Shown piece after piece: positions 1-7,385 of a stretch of 17,690 nt of DNA. The stretch comes from a bacterium (GTDB lineage Bacteria; Planctomycetota; J058; JAJDCP01): assembly GCA_030428695.1 (NCBI GenBank), contig JAUIEM010000202.1, positions 1 to 17,690 of the forward strand, in the 5' to 3' direction. A program made the translations under genes and the position numbers. The notes beneath the pieces were generated by a model. It saw only the letters and a list, made by a program, of their open reading frames with translations. It did not search any database and had not been told where the DNA came from. Every line of letters starts with the position of its first letter. Position 1 is the stretch's first letter.

Positions 1-1520
1 TCGAGGACGCCCGGCTCGCGGCCGATCCGCTGCCCGCCGGCGGCGTCGCGCTCGCGCTCGCGGGGGACCGGCTGTACATCGCCGGGAGCGAGGGGCAGCT
101 GTCGTGGGCGCCGCTCGAGGCCGGCGGGGGTGCGGCACTTGTACAGGATCACCTGCTCCTCGTCGGGGCTGAGCAGGAAGGGCCGGACGCCGACCGAGGT
201 GCCGAAGATCCAGGGGTTGATCTCGAGGAACTGATGCAGGGACAGCGCGAGCCGCTCCTCGAGATCGGGCCGCGACACGACCGGCAGCTCCATCGTCACC
301 CCGGCGCACTGGGTCGCGACGGTCCGCTCGAGGAAGGACAGGTTGCTCTCGGCGATCTCGAGCTTGGTGCCGAGGTCGGCGACGAAGGAGCGCGCGATGC
401 CCTCGGCGCGGATCCGGGCCTCCGCGTCGATGGCCTGGGCGGTGTTGCGACCGAGGGTCAGGAGCAGCACGGCGATCGTGACGAGCAGCAGCGTCATCAG
501 GCTGACCTGCCGGTGCTTCTTGATCGCCCGCACCGCCCGCAGCCACAGCGGCGCGCCGCGCGCGGTGATCGGCCGGCCCTCGAGCCAGGCGAGCAGGTCC
601 TCGCCGAGCTCGGCGGCGGTCGCGTAGCGCTCCTCGCGGTCTTTCGCCATCGCCTTCAGGCAGACCCGTGACAGGGCCGGGGGTACGTCGGCGCGGACGA
701 GGTGCGGCGGGTCGACATCGTCGTGCAGGATCGCGTGCAGGACTTTGACCGGCGTCGGCCCGACGAAGGGGCGCCGCTCGGTCAGGATCTCGTAGAGGAT
801 CGCCCCGAGGGCGTAGACGTCGCTGCGCGTGTCGATGTCGCGCCGCCCCTCGGCCTGCTCGGGAGACATGTAGGCCGGGGTACCGACGACGTCGCCGGTG
901 CGGGTCAGGGCGTCGTCGTCGCCGTCGGTGCTGCTGGCGAGCCCGAAGTCGAGGATCTTCACGCACAGGGGATCGGCCTGGACCAGCAGGTTGCTCGGCT
1001 TGAGGTCGCGGTGCATCACCCCCTGGCTGTGGGCCTCTTCCACCGCGAAGCAGGCCTGGGCGAGCAGCCCGACCTTGATCTGCAGGCTCGGCTCCCGGGC
1101 GATGTAGGTGCCGAGCTCCTCGCCCTCGAGCAGCTCCATCGCGAGGAAGGGCTGGCCGTTCCAGCGCCCGACCTCGTACAGGGTGACGATGTTCGGGTGG
1201 CGCAGGTTGGCGACCGCCCGGGCTTCGCGCTGGAAGCGGGCGAGCCGGCTCTCGGAGACCTCGGTGACCACCTTGAGGGCGATCTGCCGGCCGAGCTCGA
1301 GGTGCCGGGCGCGGAACACCGTGCCCATCCCCCCTTTGCCGAGCACGTCCTCGACGAGGTAGCCGCCGACCCGGGTGCCGGGACGCACCACTTCGCTCGC
1401 GACCGGCTCCACTCCGGGCCGGGTCGCGGTGTCTGAGGGGGCTGCGCCCGCGGCTGCGGGGGTCGCGACGGTTTCCGCCTGGGGCGAAACCTCCTCCGGC
1501 GCGGGTTGGGGGTCTTCCAT
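1..1520 (-). CDS. transmembrane Hanks-type Ser/Thr protein kinase with Cache-like sensor region (C-terminus missing)
   Basis: This is a eukaryotic-like protein kinase that phosphorylates Ser/Thr on target proteins. It starts at ATG 1520. A 50-residue Pro/Ala/Glu-rich leader is followed by the kinase domain at about 53-315: glycine loop GKGGMG (61-66), catalytic lysine in ALKVV (K83), HRDLKPSN (170-177), DFG (191-193), and GTPAYMSPEQ in place of APE. A single membrane helix at about 338-357 follows the RAIKKHRQVS stop-transfer-like segment. The region after it (360-467) has an amphipathic helix and the motif INPWIFGTSVGVRP, which is typical of Cache sensor domains. The kinase therefore probably faces the cytoplasm and senses a ligand outside. 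The authentic reading stops near base 130 without a stop codon. It lies 191 bp downstream of a small membrane protein gene on the same strand. The kinase call is secure; the Cache call is an inference. Confidence 0.92.
   Translation of the reverse strand, partial: MEDPQPAPEEVSPQAETVATPAAAGAAPSDTATRPGVEPVASEVVRPGTRVGGYLVEDVLGKGGMGTVFRARHLELGRQIALKVVTEVSESRLARFQREARAVANLRHPNIVTLYEVGRWNGQPFLAMELLEGEELGTYIAREPSLQIKVGLLAQACFAVEEAHSQGVMHRDLKPSNLLVQADPLCVKILDFGLASSTDGDDDALTRTGDVVGTPAYMSPEQAEGRRDIDTRSDVYALGAILYEILTERRPFVGPTPVKVLHAILHDDVDPPHLVRADVPPALSRVCLKAMAKDREERYATAAELGEDLLAWLEGRPITARGAPLWLRAVRAIKKHRQVSLMTLLLVTIAVLLLTLGRNTAQAIDAEARIRAEGIARSFVADLGTKLEIAESNLSFLERTVATQCAGVTMELPVVSRPDLEERLALSLHQFLEINPWIFGTSVGVRPFLLSPDEEQVILYKCRTPAGLERRPRQLPLAPGDVQPVPRERERDAAGGQRIGREPGVL
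3..131 (+). CDS. possible C-terminally interrupted coding fragment, repeat-propeller-like
   Basis: Reading the plus strand from base 3 gives about 43 residues, including the stretch LAGDRLYIAGSEGQLSWAPL, which looks like a blade of a PQQ- or WD40-type propeller. Nearly every codon in this frame ends in G or C up to about base 131. After that the same frame turns to GGT, GCA, CTT and GTA, which is not the local style, while the minus-strand kinase frame becomes the convincing one. No start or stop lies in the fragment. The minus-strand frames over the same bases give arginine- and proline-rich shadow peptides. This may be the end of a different gene joined here by an assembly error or a real rearrangement. 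I do not recognise the protein, and the propeller reading is a guess. Confidence 0.3.
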
Positions 1521-1711
1521 GGTCGGACCTGCACGAGCGATCCCGCCAGCTTAGGGCCTGGAAAGGAATAAGTCGAGCACCGAGGGTGCGGATGCGGCAG
1601 GAATTGTGTTGCTTGGCGAACGACGCATACCTGCGCCAACAGCGAGGTCTCGGCACCGAGGAACGAGTGGTGGCGGTGGAGGTGGAAAGAGGCACGTGCC
1701 ACCATTATGCC

Positions 1712-1963
1712 TCAGAGCCGGATGGAGACCAGCAGCGACAGGATGAACACGCCGGCGAAGGTGCCGACGCCGATGGTCCAGGAGCCGCTCCACCACCCGA
1801 CCAGCGCGGCGAGCAGGGCCTCGACGAAGATGATCCCGCCGACGAAGGCGCAGCCCTGCAGGGGGCCGTCGCGGCCCGCCTTGCGGGGCGACCGGGCGGC
1901 GCGGTCGTAGCGTTCGCTGAAGCCGTCGTCGGGCAGCGCAGCATCCTCCTCTGCGGACAACAA
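1712..1963 (-). CDS. small two-helix membrane protein, unknown function
   Basis: This hypothetical protein has about 83 residues if it starts at the TTG at 1963. An in-frame GTG at 2005 would add 14 residues, but those codons lie across the terminator hairpin at 1970-1995 and read as low-complexity sequence, so I prefer the later start. A strong GGAGG sequence lies inside the 5' part of the frame, which leaves the start uncertain. The N-terminal third is acidic, then basic (RKAGRDG). Two hydrophobic segments follow: GCAFVGGIIFVEALLAALVGWW, with the text-limit core FVGGIIFVEALLAALVG, and TIGVGTFAGVFILSLLVSI at the extreme C-terminus. I do not recognise the family. It sits between the VWA gene and the kinase gene on the same strand. 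Confidence 0.65.
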   Translation of the reverse strand: MLSAEEDAALPDDGFSERYDRAARSPRKAGRDGPLQGCAFVGGIIFVEALLAALVGWWSGSWTIGVGTFAGVFILSLLVSIRL

Positions 1964-1969
1964 ATGCGT

Positions 1970-1995
1970 GAGGCCCCTCCCGAGGAAGGGGCCTC
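1970..1995 (-). terminator. intrinsic terminator after the VWA gene
   Basis: The arms 1970-1978 and 1987-1995 are a perfect 9-bp inverted repeat (GAGGCCCCT/AGGGGCCTC on either strand). Two further G:C pairs follow across a bulged base, closing a short loop. Read on the minus strand, the stem is followed within a few bases by a U-rich stretch (ATTTGTTGT). It begins 16 bp after the stop codon of the VWA gene, where a Rho-independent terminator would be expected. Confidence 0.6.
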
Positions 1996-2011
1996 GCGGA
2001 GCCACGGTCGG

Positions 2012-3490
2012 CTACTCGATCGCCTTGTAGCTGCCGCCGTTCTGCTCGGCGAGATCCTTGAGGAACTGGACGAAGTCGCCGCCGCCGCCGAAGCCGCCGC
2101 CGCCACCACCACCGCGCCGTCCACCGCCGCCGAAGCCGCCCGGGCCGCCGCCCATGCCGCCACCGCCGCCGAGGCCTCCGCCGCTGCCTTCGAAGCCGAA
2201 GGTGTGGATCACGACCTTGCGCAGCCGGTTCCAGTTCTGGACGTTGGCGAGGATCTGGTCGGTGGTGATCTCCATCCCGCTGTCGTCCGGCTCGGTCGGG
2301 ACGCCGTCGCTCAGCAGGTAGTAGGTGTCGGCGTCGGGGATCTGGAAGGCCTGCTCGATCACGCTGTTGGTGAAGGTCGCGCCGTCGGCCTGCAGGGTGT
2401 CGACCCACTCGATCGCCGAGCGCTTGTTGCCGTCGCTCGCCGACGAGAGGCTGTTCTTCCAGACCTGCATCCACTGGTCGGTGTTGCTCTTGTCGATGCC
2501 GCCCGAGGCGTTCATGATCGCCGCGCCGTTGTAGGCGAGGATGGTGAAGCGCACGTCCTTGGCGAGCAGCGCGACGACCTTCTGCAGCTCGTGCTTGGCG
2601 CGGTCGATGCGCATCCGGGTCTGGGCCTCGGGGCGCAGCCCGAACTCGGCCAGGGCCTCCGCCTGGGCGTCGCCGGTCGCGACGCGGCCGTCGCCACCGG
2701 TGGTCGGGGCGGCCGGGTCGATCTGGCTCATCGAGCCCGACGTGTCGATGATGAAGCAGATGCGCTTGCTGCCGATCTCGGTGCCGAAGAAGTCCGGGTT
2801 GCGCAGCTGGGTCGCGTCGTCGGCGCGCGGCGCGGGGCCGCCGGTGACCTCGCGGGGGTCGAAGTCGCGCTCGGCGACGCTCCACCAGTTCCGCCAGTCG
2901 ACCGCCGCGTCGAAGCGCTCGCCGGTCAGGGTCTCGAGGAACTCCCGCGCCATGTGGAACAGGATCCCCTCGTCCTTCTCTTCGGACTCGAGCAGATCGA
3001 TCACGCCGGACACGGCGCGCGGATCGTCGTGGCGCTTGACCGCCATCAGCGCCGAGCGCCGCACGATGTCGTTGCGGTCGCCGAGGCCGGCGATCAGGAT
3101 GTCGAGGGCCACCGAGTCGTCGCGCATCGCCATCGCGTCACAGATCACGACGCGGGCCTTCCACGAGCCCCGGCTCCGGTCCATCTGCTCGAACAGCTTC
3201 TCGTCGGCCTCGGCGCTCGAGATGCCGGCGATCGTCTCGATGCAGGCCTGCTGCACGCCGGCGTCGTCGATCTTGACGACGACGTCGAGCAGAAGGTCGA
3301 TCGCGCGGTAGGACTCGTCGGCCCCGAGCCGCTCGATCGCGGAGATCGCGGAGTAGGTGTCGCCGGCCTTGAGGGCGCGGGAGATGTCTTTCTTCAGGTC
3401 GGAGAACTCGCCGGAGCTGAGCTGACCGTCGCGCGCCGTGACGACGGCGCACAAGAGTCCGATCAGGACCAGGATGGGGAGTCTACGCAT
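2012..3490 (-). CDS. secreted HEAT-repeat / von Willebrand factor A domain protein with glycine-rich insertion
   Basis: This predicted exported protein has 492 residues. The start at ATG 3490 is chosen because GAGGAGAAG lies just upstream and because it opens directly on a signal peptide (MRRLPILVLIGLLCAVVTA). A longer reading frame to 3544 lacks both. Residues ~25-190 are alpha-helical HEAT-like repeats (LLDVVVKIDDAGVQQACIET and similar). Residues ~243-490 form a VWA domain with a complete MIDAS start, DTSGS (249-253), a later threonine (TFTNS) and the aspartate of YLLSDGVP (D395), so metal-dependent ligand binding is plausible. About 38 mostly glycine residues (435-472) interrupt the VWA fold before its last helix, DFVQFLKDLAEQNGGSY. 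The family is used for protein-protein contacts outside the cell; the partner is unknown. The gene is bounded by a terminator downstream. Confidence 0.9.
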   Translation of the reverse strand: MRRLPILVLIGLLCAVVTARDGQLSSGEFSDLKKDISRALKAGDTYSAISAIERLGADESYRAIDLLLDVVVKIDDAGVQQACIETIAGISSAEADEKLFEQMDRSRGSWKARVVICDAMAMRDDSVALDILIAGLGDRNDIVRRSALMAVKRHDDPRAVSGVIDLLESEEKDEGILFHMAREFLETLTGERFDAAVDWRNWWSVAERDFDPREVTGGPAPRADDATQLRNPDFFGTEIGSKRICFIIDTSGSMSQIDPAAPTTGGDGRVATGDAQAEALAEFGLRPEAQTRMRIDRAKHELQKVVALLAKDVRFTILAYNGAAIMNASGGIDKSNTDQWMQVWKNSLSSASDGNKRSAIEWVDTLQADGATFTNSVIEQAFQIPDADTYYLLSDGVPTEPDDSGMEITTDQILANVQNWNRLRKVVIHTFGFEGSGGGLGGGGGMGGGPGGFGGGGRRGGGGGGGFGGGGDFVQFLKDLAEQNGGSYKAIE

Positions 3491-3617
3491 GGCTTCTCCT
3501 CGGTGGGAACTCGTCTTGTCCCCACTGTAGAGCACGCTCGCCACGTGTTTGTCAGGGAAATGTATACCGACGTGATTCGGCGACGAATCGCACGCCGCGC
3601 GCGGTGGAAGGCCCCGC

Positions 3618-4502
3618 TCAGGCCGACAGGATCTCGGGGTCGAGCAGGCGATGCTCGACCAGGTAGTCCCACACGATGTCCGGGACCAGCGCGAGCAGCT
3701 TGCGGTGCTCGTACGAGCGCCCGCGCTCGCGGACCAGGGTCGAGGAGATGTTGCTGGTCACGATGTCCTCCCGGAGATAGAGGTGGCGCTCGTCCGCGAG
3801 CAGCGAGGCGGCCTTGTCGAAGTCGTAGCCGAGGCGGTGGATGATGAACACGCGCAGGTTCTCGGCCAGCCACTGCGCCCCTCGCCATTCCCCGAAGCTC
3901 TGGGCGACGTCGGAGCCCATCACCCAGCAGAAGCTGTGGTGGGGAAAGGCGGGGAGGAAGTGGTCGCGCAGGATCGGCGCCGTCTCCATGGTCTGCGCGT
4001 AGATCTCCGGTCCGTGCACGACCTCGAAGTCGCAGACCTTGAGCCGCGGGTAGCGGGCGGTCGCGCGGCGGGCCATCGCGACCCGGTGCTGCGCCGGGAT
4101 CAGCTTCTTGCCCCAGGGATGTTTGCCGACCAGGTAGTACCAGACCTCGTCGACGTCGGTCAGGGCGAGGATCTCCAGGCCCATCGTCAGGTGGCCGTTG
4201 GTGATCGGGTTCGCCGACGTGCCGATCAGCGCGACCCTGCGCCCCTCGACCCGCCTCTGCACCCGCGCCGCCGTGTGCTCGACCAGGCTGGCGAAGTCGA
4301 CGTCGAGCTCGTTGCACAGCTGCAGGACCGCCCAGCCGACATCGCCGAGCTCGCGCCGGCGGGTCGTCCCGTCCTCGGCGTGGACGAGCTCGGCGACCTG
4401 GTGGGAGAGGTCGCGCAGGCGCTCCTTGAGGGCGGTCGTGCCGTAGACGGCGTCGTGGCTGGCGGCGACGAGGCGGGCGAGCTCGGACAGGGTGCGGGGC
4501 AT
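3618..4502 (-). CDS. nadD: nicotinate-nucleotide adenylyltransferase (NadD-like) with N-terminal MazG-like domain
   Basis: The C-terminal part (about 90-294) is a nucleotidyltransferase of the NadD/NMNAT type, which joins (nicotinate) mononucleotide to AMP in NAD synthesis. It carries the phosphate-binding motif GTSANPITNGH (94-104), GSD (196-198) and the late ISSTLVR motif (252-258). Residues ~22-85 look like a MazG-type all-helical nucleotide pyrophosphohydrolase: RRELGDVGWAVLQLCNELDVD fits the family's ExxD helix. The first acidic motif is reduced, with HQVAEL where EExxEL is usual, so hydrolase activity is doubtful. Start ATG 4502 has GGAG at a suitable distance. At 294 residues the protein is about 90 longer than an ordinary NadD. 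It is divergent from the gene at 4656. The NadD assignment is firm at family level; NaMN versus NMN preference cannot be told. Confidence 0.88.
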   Translation of the reverse strand: MPRTLSELARLVAASHDAVYGTTALKERLRDLSHQVAELVHAEDGTTRRRELGDVGWAVLQLCNELDVDFASLVEHTAARVQRRVEGRRVALIGTSANPITNGHLTMGLEILALTDVDEVWYYLVGKHPWGKKLIPAQHRVAMARRATARYPRLKVCDFEVVHGPEIYAQTMETAPILRDHFLPAFPHHSFCWVMGSDVAQSFGEWRGAQWLAENLRVFIIHRLGYDFDKAASLLADERHLYLREDIVTSNISSTLVRERGRSYEHRKLLALVPDIVWDYLVEHRLLDPEILSA

Positions 4503-4591
4503 CGGGGGCTCTCCAGGTGGTACCGGTCTCCTGTTCCTCGGCTGGCGCCGGCGAACAGCAACTCGTGAGAAGGCAACTTCGCGCCTCTCGT

Positions 4592-4619
4592 TTCACGGCT
4601 TCGCGTTTTGGAATACTAT
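4592..4619 (+). promoter_or_regulatory. candidate sigma70-type promoter for the CMD-like gene
   Basis: TTCACG, a 16-bp spacer and TACTAT (4 of 6 to the -10 consensus) lie in the least GC-rich part of the 153-bp divergent region, 37 bp before the ATG at 4656. Based on motif match only. The overlapping sequence TATAGT on the other strand could equally serve the divergent nadD-like gene. Confidence 0.3.
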
Positions 4620-4655
4620 ACCCGGCGTGCCGCGACGACCCCCCCGGAGGACGCC

Positions 4656-4967
4656 ATGCCCCAGCCCCCCCGTGCCTACACCGACTTCATCCGCCGCTTC
4701 CCCCAGCTCGGCGAGGCCTGGGACAAGATCCGCGAGGCGGAGGCGGCCGGCCCCTTCGACGCGAAGACGCGACGCCTGCTCAAGCTCGCGATCGCGGCCG
4801 GGGCGCTGCGCGAGGGCGCGGTCAGCTCCGCCGCCCGCAAGGCCCGTGCGGCCGGCGCCAGCGAGGCCGAGATCGGCGCCGTGATCGCGCTCGCTGCCAG
4901 CACCGTCGGCCTGCCGAGCGCGGTCGCCGTGTCGACCTGGGTCGGCGCGCCCCACGAGGGTCCCTGA
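4656..4967 (+). CDS. carboxymuconolactone decarboxylase/AhpD-fold protein lacking the redox cysteines
   Basis: This is a 103-residue all-helical protein. ATG 4656 is chosen over an upstream in-frame ATG at 4608 because CCGGAGG sits directly before it. The segment KLAIAAGALREGAVSSAARKARAAGASEAEI, with core LREGAVSSAARKARAAGAS (51-69), followed by VIALAASTVGLPSAVAVSTW, matches the helix pattern of the CMD/AhpD family. That family includes AhpD-like peroxidase partners with a CxxC active site. There is no cysteine in this protein at all, so thiol peroxidase chemistry by the AhpD mechanism is not possible. E53 is retained. The gene ends 3 bp before the GTG of the SGNH gene, so the two are probably translated together. 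Family call moderate; activity unknown. Confidence 0.8.
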   Translation: MPQPPRAYTDFIRRFPQLGEAWDKIREAEAAGPFDAKTRRLLKLAIAAGALREGAVSSAARKARAAGASEAEIGAVIALAASTVGLPSAVAVSTWVGAPHEGP

Positions 4968-4970
4968 CCG

Positions 4971-6236
4971 GTGGAGAGCGTCCCGGCAGCGGGCCCAGGA
5001 CCCCGGCCGAGCCCCCGCCGGCGCTGGTTCCGCGTCGCCGCGGTCGGCCTCGGAGCGCTGTTCGTCGCGCTGGCCTGTGAGGCGGCCCTGCACATCTGGC
5101 CCGCGCTGCTGCCCGGCTGGTACACCCGCACGCTGCCCTTCCACGCCCTCGAGCGCAGCGCCCCCGAGGAGTGGCGGACCGCGCCCCTCGAGGGCTTCCC
5201 CTTGCCGGCCTGGCCCGCGCCCTCCGAGCGGCGGCTGCCGGTTCCGGCCGACCTCGCCGCCTTCGGGCTCGTCGCCCCCGGCGCCCTCGAGCGCCATCCC
5301 GACTCGACGCTCGTCCTGCCCTGCGACGAGGCCGGCTTCCCCAACCGCTCCCGCCCCGACTCCGCCGACGTGCTGCTGGTCGGAGACTCGTTCGCGGTGC
5401 ACGCGGGAGTTCGCTCGCCGCCAGGCCTGGTCGCGCGGCTCGAGGAGCGTACGGGGGGCCCGATCTACAACCTCGGGGTGCTCGGGCTGTGTCCGAGCCG
5501 CGAGGCCTGGGTCCTCGACCGCTTCGGCTACGTCCTGCGGCCCCGGGCGGTGATCTGGCTCTTCTTCGGCGGCAACGACATCATCGAGGAGGGACGGCTG
5601 GACCGGGCGCGGGCGCGGGGGCTGCGGCTCTGGCACGAGCAGTTCCCGCGCCCGACGAGCCATCTCTTCGCCATGATGGGCCAGCTCGTCTCCGCGGAGG
5701 GGCCCGCCGTGCGCCCGCTCGAGCCCTTCGCGCTCGAGGTCGGAGGCCGGACGGAGCCCGTCTGGTTCTCGCCGCGCTCGACCTCGCTCCTGGCCTGGGA
5801 TGCGGACGTCTGGCGCGCACGCGCTGGCTGGGAGTCGACCTGCGCGGTGCTGCGCGGGGTCGCCGCGCGCGCCGCGCGGGAGGATGTGCGGCTGCTGCTC
5901 GTCTACATCCCCTCGAAGGCCCAGGTCTCGATCGAGCACCTGCGGCCGGAGCCGGAGAAGCTCCACGCCTGCGCGCGGGTCCTCGCGGACCACGCGGGGG
6001 ACGACCCGGAGGAGTTCTGGCAGCGCGCCGTGCGCAACGCCGACGCGCTCGAGGAGCTGCTCGCGGCCTTTGCGGCCGCGGAGGGCATCGACTTCCTCAG
6101 CCTGACCCCCCGCCTGCGCGGGGCGCTCGCGGGCGGCGTCCCCGGCTTCCACGCCGCCGACACCCACTGGGACCACCGCGGCCAGGCGCTGGCGGTCGAG
6201 CCGCTCGCCGACTGGCTGCAGGAGGGCGGGCGTTGA
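4971..6236 (+). CDS. membrane-anchored SGNH hydrolase-like protein (AlgJ/AlgX-like)
   Basis: This 421-residue protein starts with GTG 3 bp after the preceding stop codon. A basic N-terminus (RPSPRRRWFR) and one hydrophobic segment (about 22-41) predict an inner-membrane anchor with the rest outside the cytoplasm. The SGNH blocks are visible: GDSF (138-141, S140 nucleophile), a glycine in YNLGVLG (block II), GGND (200-203, N202) and DTHWDHRG (397-404, D397 and H399). The D-T-H-W arrangement followed by RG is characteristic of the AlgJ/AlgX polysaccharide O-acetyltransferase branch, so acyl transfer to or from a cell-envelope glycan is plausible. No partner MBOAT acyltransferase (AlgI-type) lies in this window. 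Its stop codon abuts the stop of the convergent TPR gene. The fold call is firm; the substrate is unknown. Confidence 0.85.
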   Translation: MESVPAAGPGPRPSPRRRWFRVAAVGLGALFVALACEAALHIWPALLPGWYTRTLPFHALERSAPEEWRTAPLEGFPLPAWPAPSERRLPVPADLAAFGLVAPGALERHPDSTLVLPCDEAGFPNRSRPDSADVLLVGDSFAVHAGVRSPPGLVARLEERTGGPIYNLGVLGLCPSREAWVLDRFGYVLRPRAVIWLFFGGNDIIEEGRLDRARARGLRLWHEQFPRPTSHLFAMMGQLVSAEGPAVRPLEPFALEVGGRTEPVWFSPRSTSLLAWDADVWRARAGWESTCAVLRGVAARAAREDVRLLLVYIPSKAQVSIEHLRPEPEKLHACARVLADHAGDDPEEFWQRAVRNADALEELLAAFAAAEGIDFLSLTPRLRGALAGGVPGFHAADTHWDHRGQALAVEPLADWLQEGGR

Positions 6237-7382
6237 CTACGGCGGGGGCGGTACGATCTGGCGGATCTTCGACGGCAGCTTGTACCAGCGCTCCGGCTCG
6301 AGGCGGGTTTCGGTCTTGAAGCACTTGATCGCCTCGTCGGTGCGTCCGAGCTTGTACAGGAGCGCGCCCTTGTTCCGCCACACGACCACCGCCCCGGAGT
6401 CGCGCTCGAGGGCCTTGTCGTAGGAGGCGAGGGCGTCGTCTACGCGCCCCATGCGCTCGAGGATCACGGAGCGGTTGCACCAGGCGGCCGTGTAGCGCGG
6501 CTTGAGCTCGAGCGCGCGCTCGACCTGCGCCAGTGCCTCATCGTGGCGGCCGGCGATCATGTGCGCGGTCGCCTGGCAGTTCGCGCCGGCGGCGACATCG
6601 CCGGCCCCTTCCTGGGCGCGCCCCTTGAGCAGCCAGGCATCGACGTCGTCCCGGTCGCGCTCGCTCAGCTTGTCCGCCAGGGTCAGCGCCGGGCTCCAGC
6701 GTTGGGTGTCGAGGGCGACCTCGCCGGCGTCGAGGCAGAGCTGGCGCTCGACCCTGGTGCCCTGCTTGCGGACAAGCTCGGACAGCACCCGCCAGGCCTT
6801 CTCGAGCTGGCCGAGGGCGCGCAGGCACAGGCCCTGCTCGTGGACCGCGTCGTCGTAGCCCTGGCGCACCACCCCGGACTTGCGCGCCGCCGCGAGCGCC
6901 TCCTCGTGACGGCCGAGGGCGCGCAGGGCCTGGGCCTTGCGCAGGAGCGGCTGCCCCTCCCGGGGCTCGGCCTCGACCGCGGCCTCGAAGCGGGCGAGGG
7001 CGGCCTCGGCCCGGCCGAGCTCGAGCTCGCACAGGCCGGCGGCGAGCAGCAGCCCGACGGCCCCGGGGCTCTTCGCCAGGCCGGCGTCCGCCCGCGCCAG
7101 CCCCTCCTCGGGGCGGCCGAGGCCGAGCAGCGTCTTCGCGCTGTTGACGAAGGCGGTGCCGTTGTCCGGGTCCTTGCGCAGCACCTCGTCGAAGCGCTCG
7201 AGGGCCTCGGCGAGCCGCTCGCCCTTGAACAGCATCACGCCCTGCTCGAGGTCGAGCGAGAAGGAGGCGGGGTCGAGGGCCCGCGCCTTGTCCATCTCCT
7301 TCATCGCGAGGTCGAGCCGTCCGGCCTCGAAGAGCTTCCAGGCCTTGTTCCGGAACATCTCGACCCGTCGCACGTCGACCAT
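6237..7382 (-). CDS. tetratricopeptide repeat protein
   Basis: This 381-residue soluble protein is made of TPR helices along nearly its whole length. Clear units include AWKLFEAGRLDLAMKEMDKA, EALERFDEVLRKDPDNG, EEGLARADAGLAKSPG, AEAALARFEAAVEAEPREG, DEALAQVERALELKPRYTAA, DDALASYDKALERDSGA and DEAIKCFKTETRLEPE. No signal peptide or membrane segment is visible, so it is probably a cytoplasmic scaffold. It ends in a short polyproline tail (VPPPP). The ATG at 7382 lies 3 bp after the stop of the 69-residue membrane protein, whose last codons supply a GGGGGA ribosome-binding site, so translation is likely coupled. A membrane-recruited scaffold is a reasonable inference; the partner is unknown. Confidence 0.9.
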   Translation of the reverse strand: MVDVRRVEMFRNKAWKLFEAGRLDLAMKEMDKARALDPASFSLDLEQGVMLFKGERLAEALERFDEVLRKDPDNGTAFVNSAKTLLGLGRPEEGLARADAGLAKSPGAVGLLLAAGLCELELGRAEAALARFEAAVEAEPREGQPLLRKAQALRALGRHEEALAAARKSGVVRQGYDDAVHEQGLCLRALGQLEKAWRVLSELVRKQGTRVERQLCLDAGEVALDTQRWSPALTLADKLSERDRDDVDAWLLKGRAQEGAGDVAAGANCQATAHMIAGRHDEALAQVERALELKPRYTAAWCNRSVILERMGRVDDALASYDKALERDSGAVVVWRNKGALLYKLGRTDEAIKCFKTETRLEPERWYKLPSKIRQIVPPPP

Positions 7383-7385
7383 CCG

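Noticed and set aside
1577..1660. Short hairpins GCACC-GAG-GGTGC and CTCGGCACCGAG before the kinase gene
   Set aside because: The stems are only about 5 bp with tiny loops and no T-run; common by chance at this base composition.
2075..2188. GGN-rich tract as a tandem repeat or CRISPR-like array
   Set aside because: It is in-frame glycine coding with no regular unit length or spacers.
3500..3560. A possible promoter (CTGACA ... TACAGT on the minus strand) before the VWA gene
   Set aside because: The spacer is 20 bp, too long for a normal sigma70 promoter; the rest of the gap shows nothing better.
1586..3844. A 752-codon plus-strand open frame antisense to the VWA gene
   Set aside because: Its product is a Val/Ala/Asp/Arg-rich low-complexity chain with no recognisable motif. 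It is the usual antisense shadow of a high-GC gene, and the minus strand has a signal peptide, MIDAS motif and ribosome-binding site.
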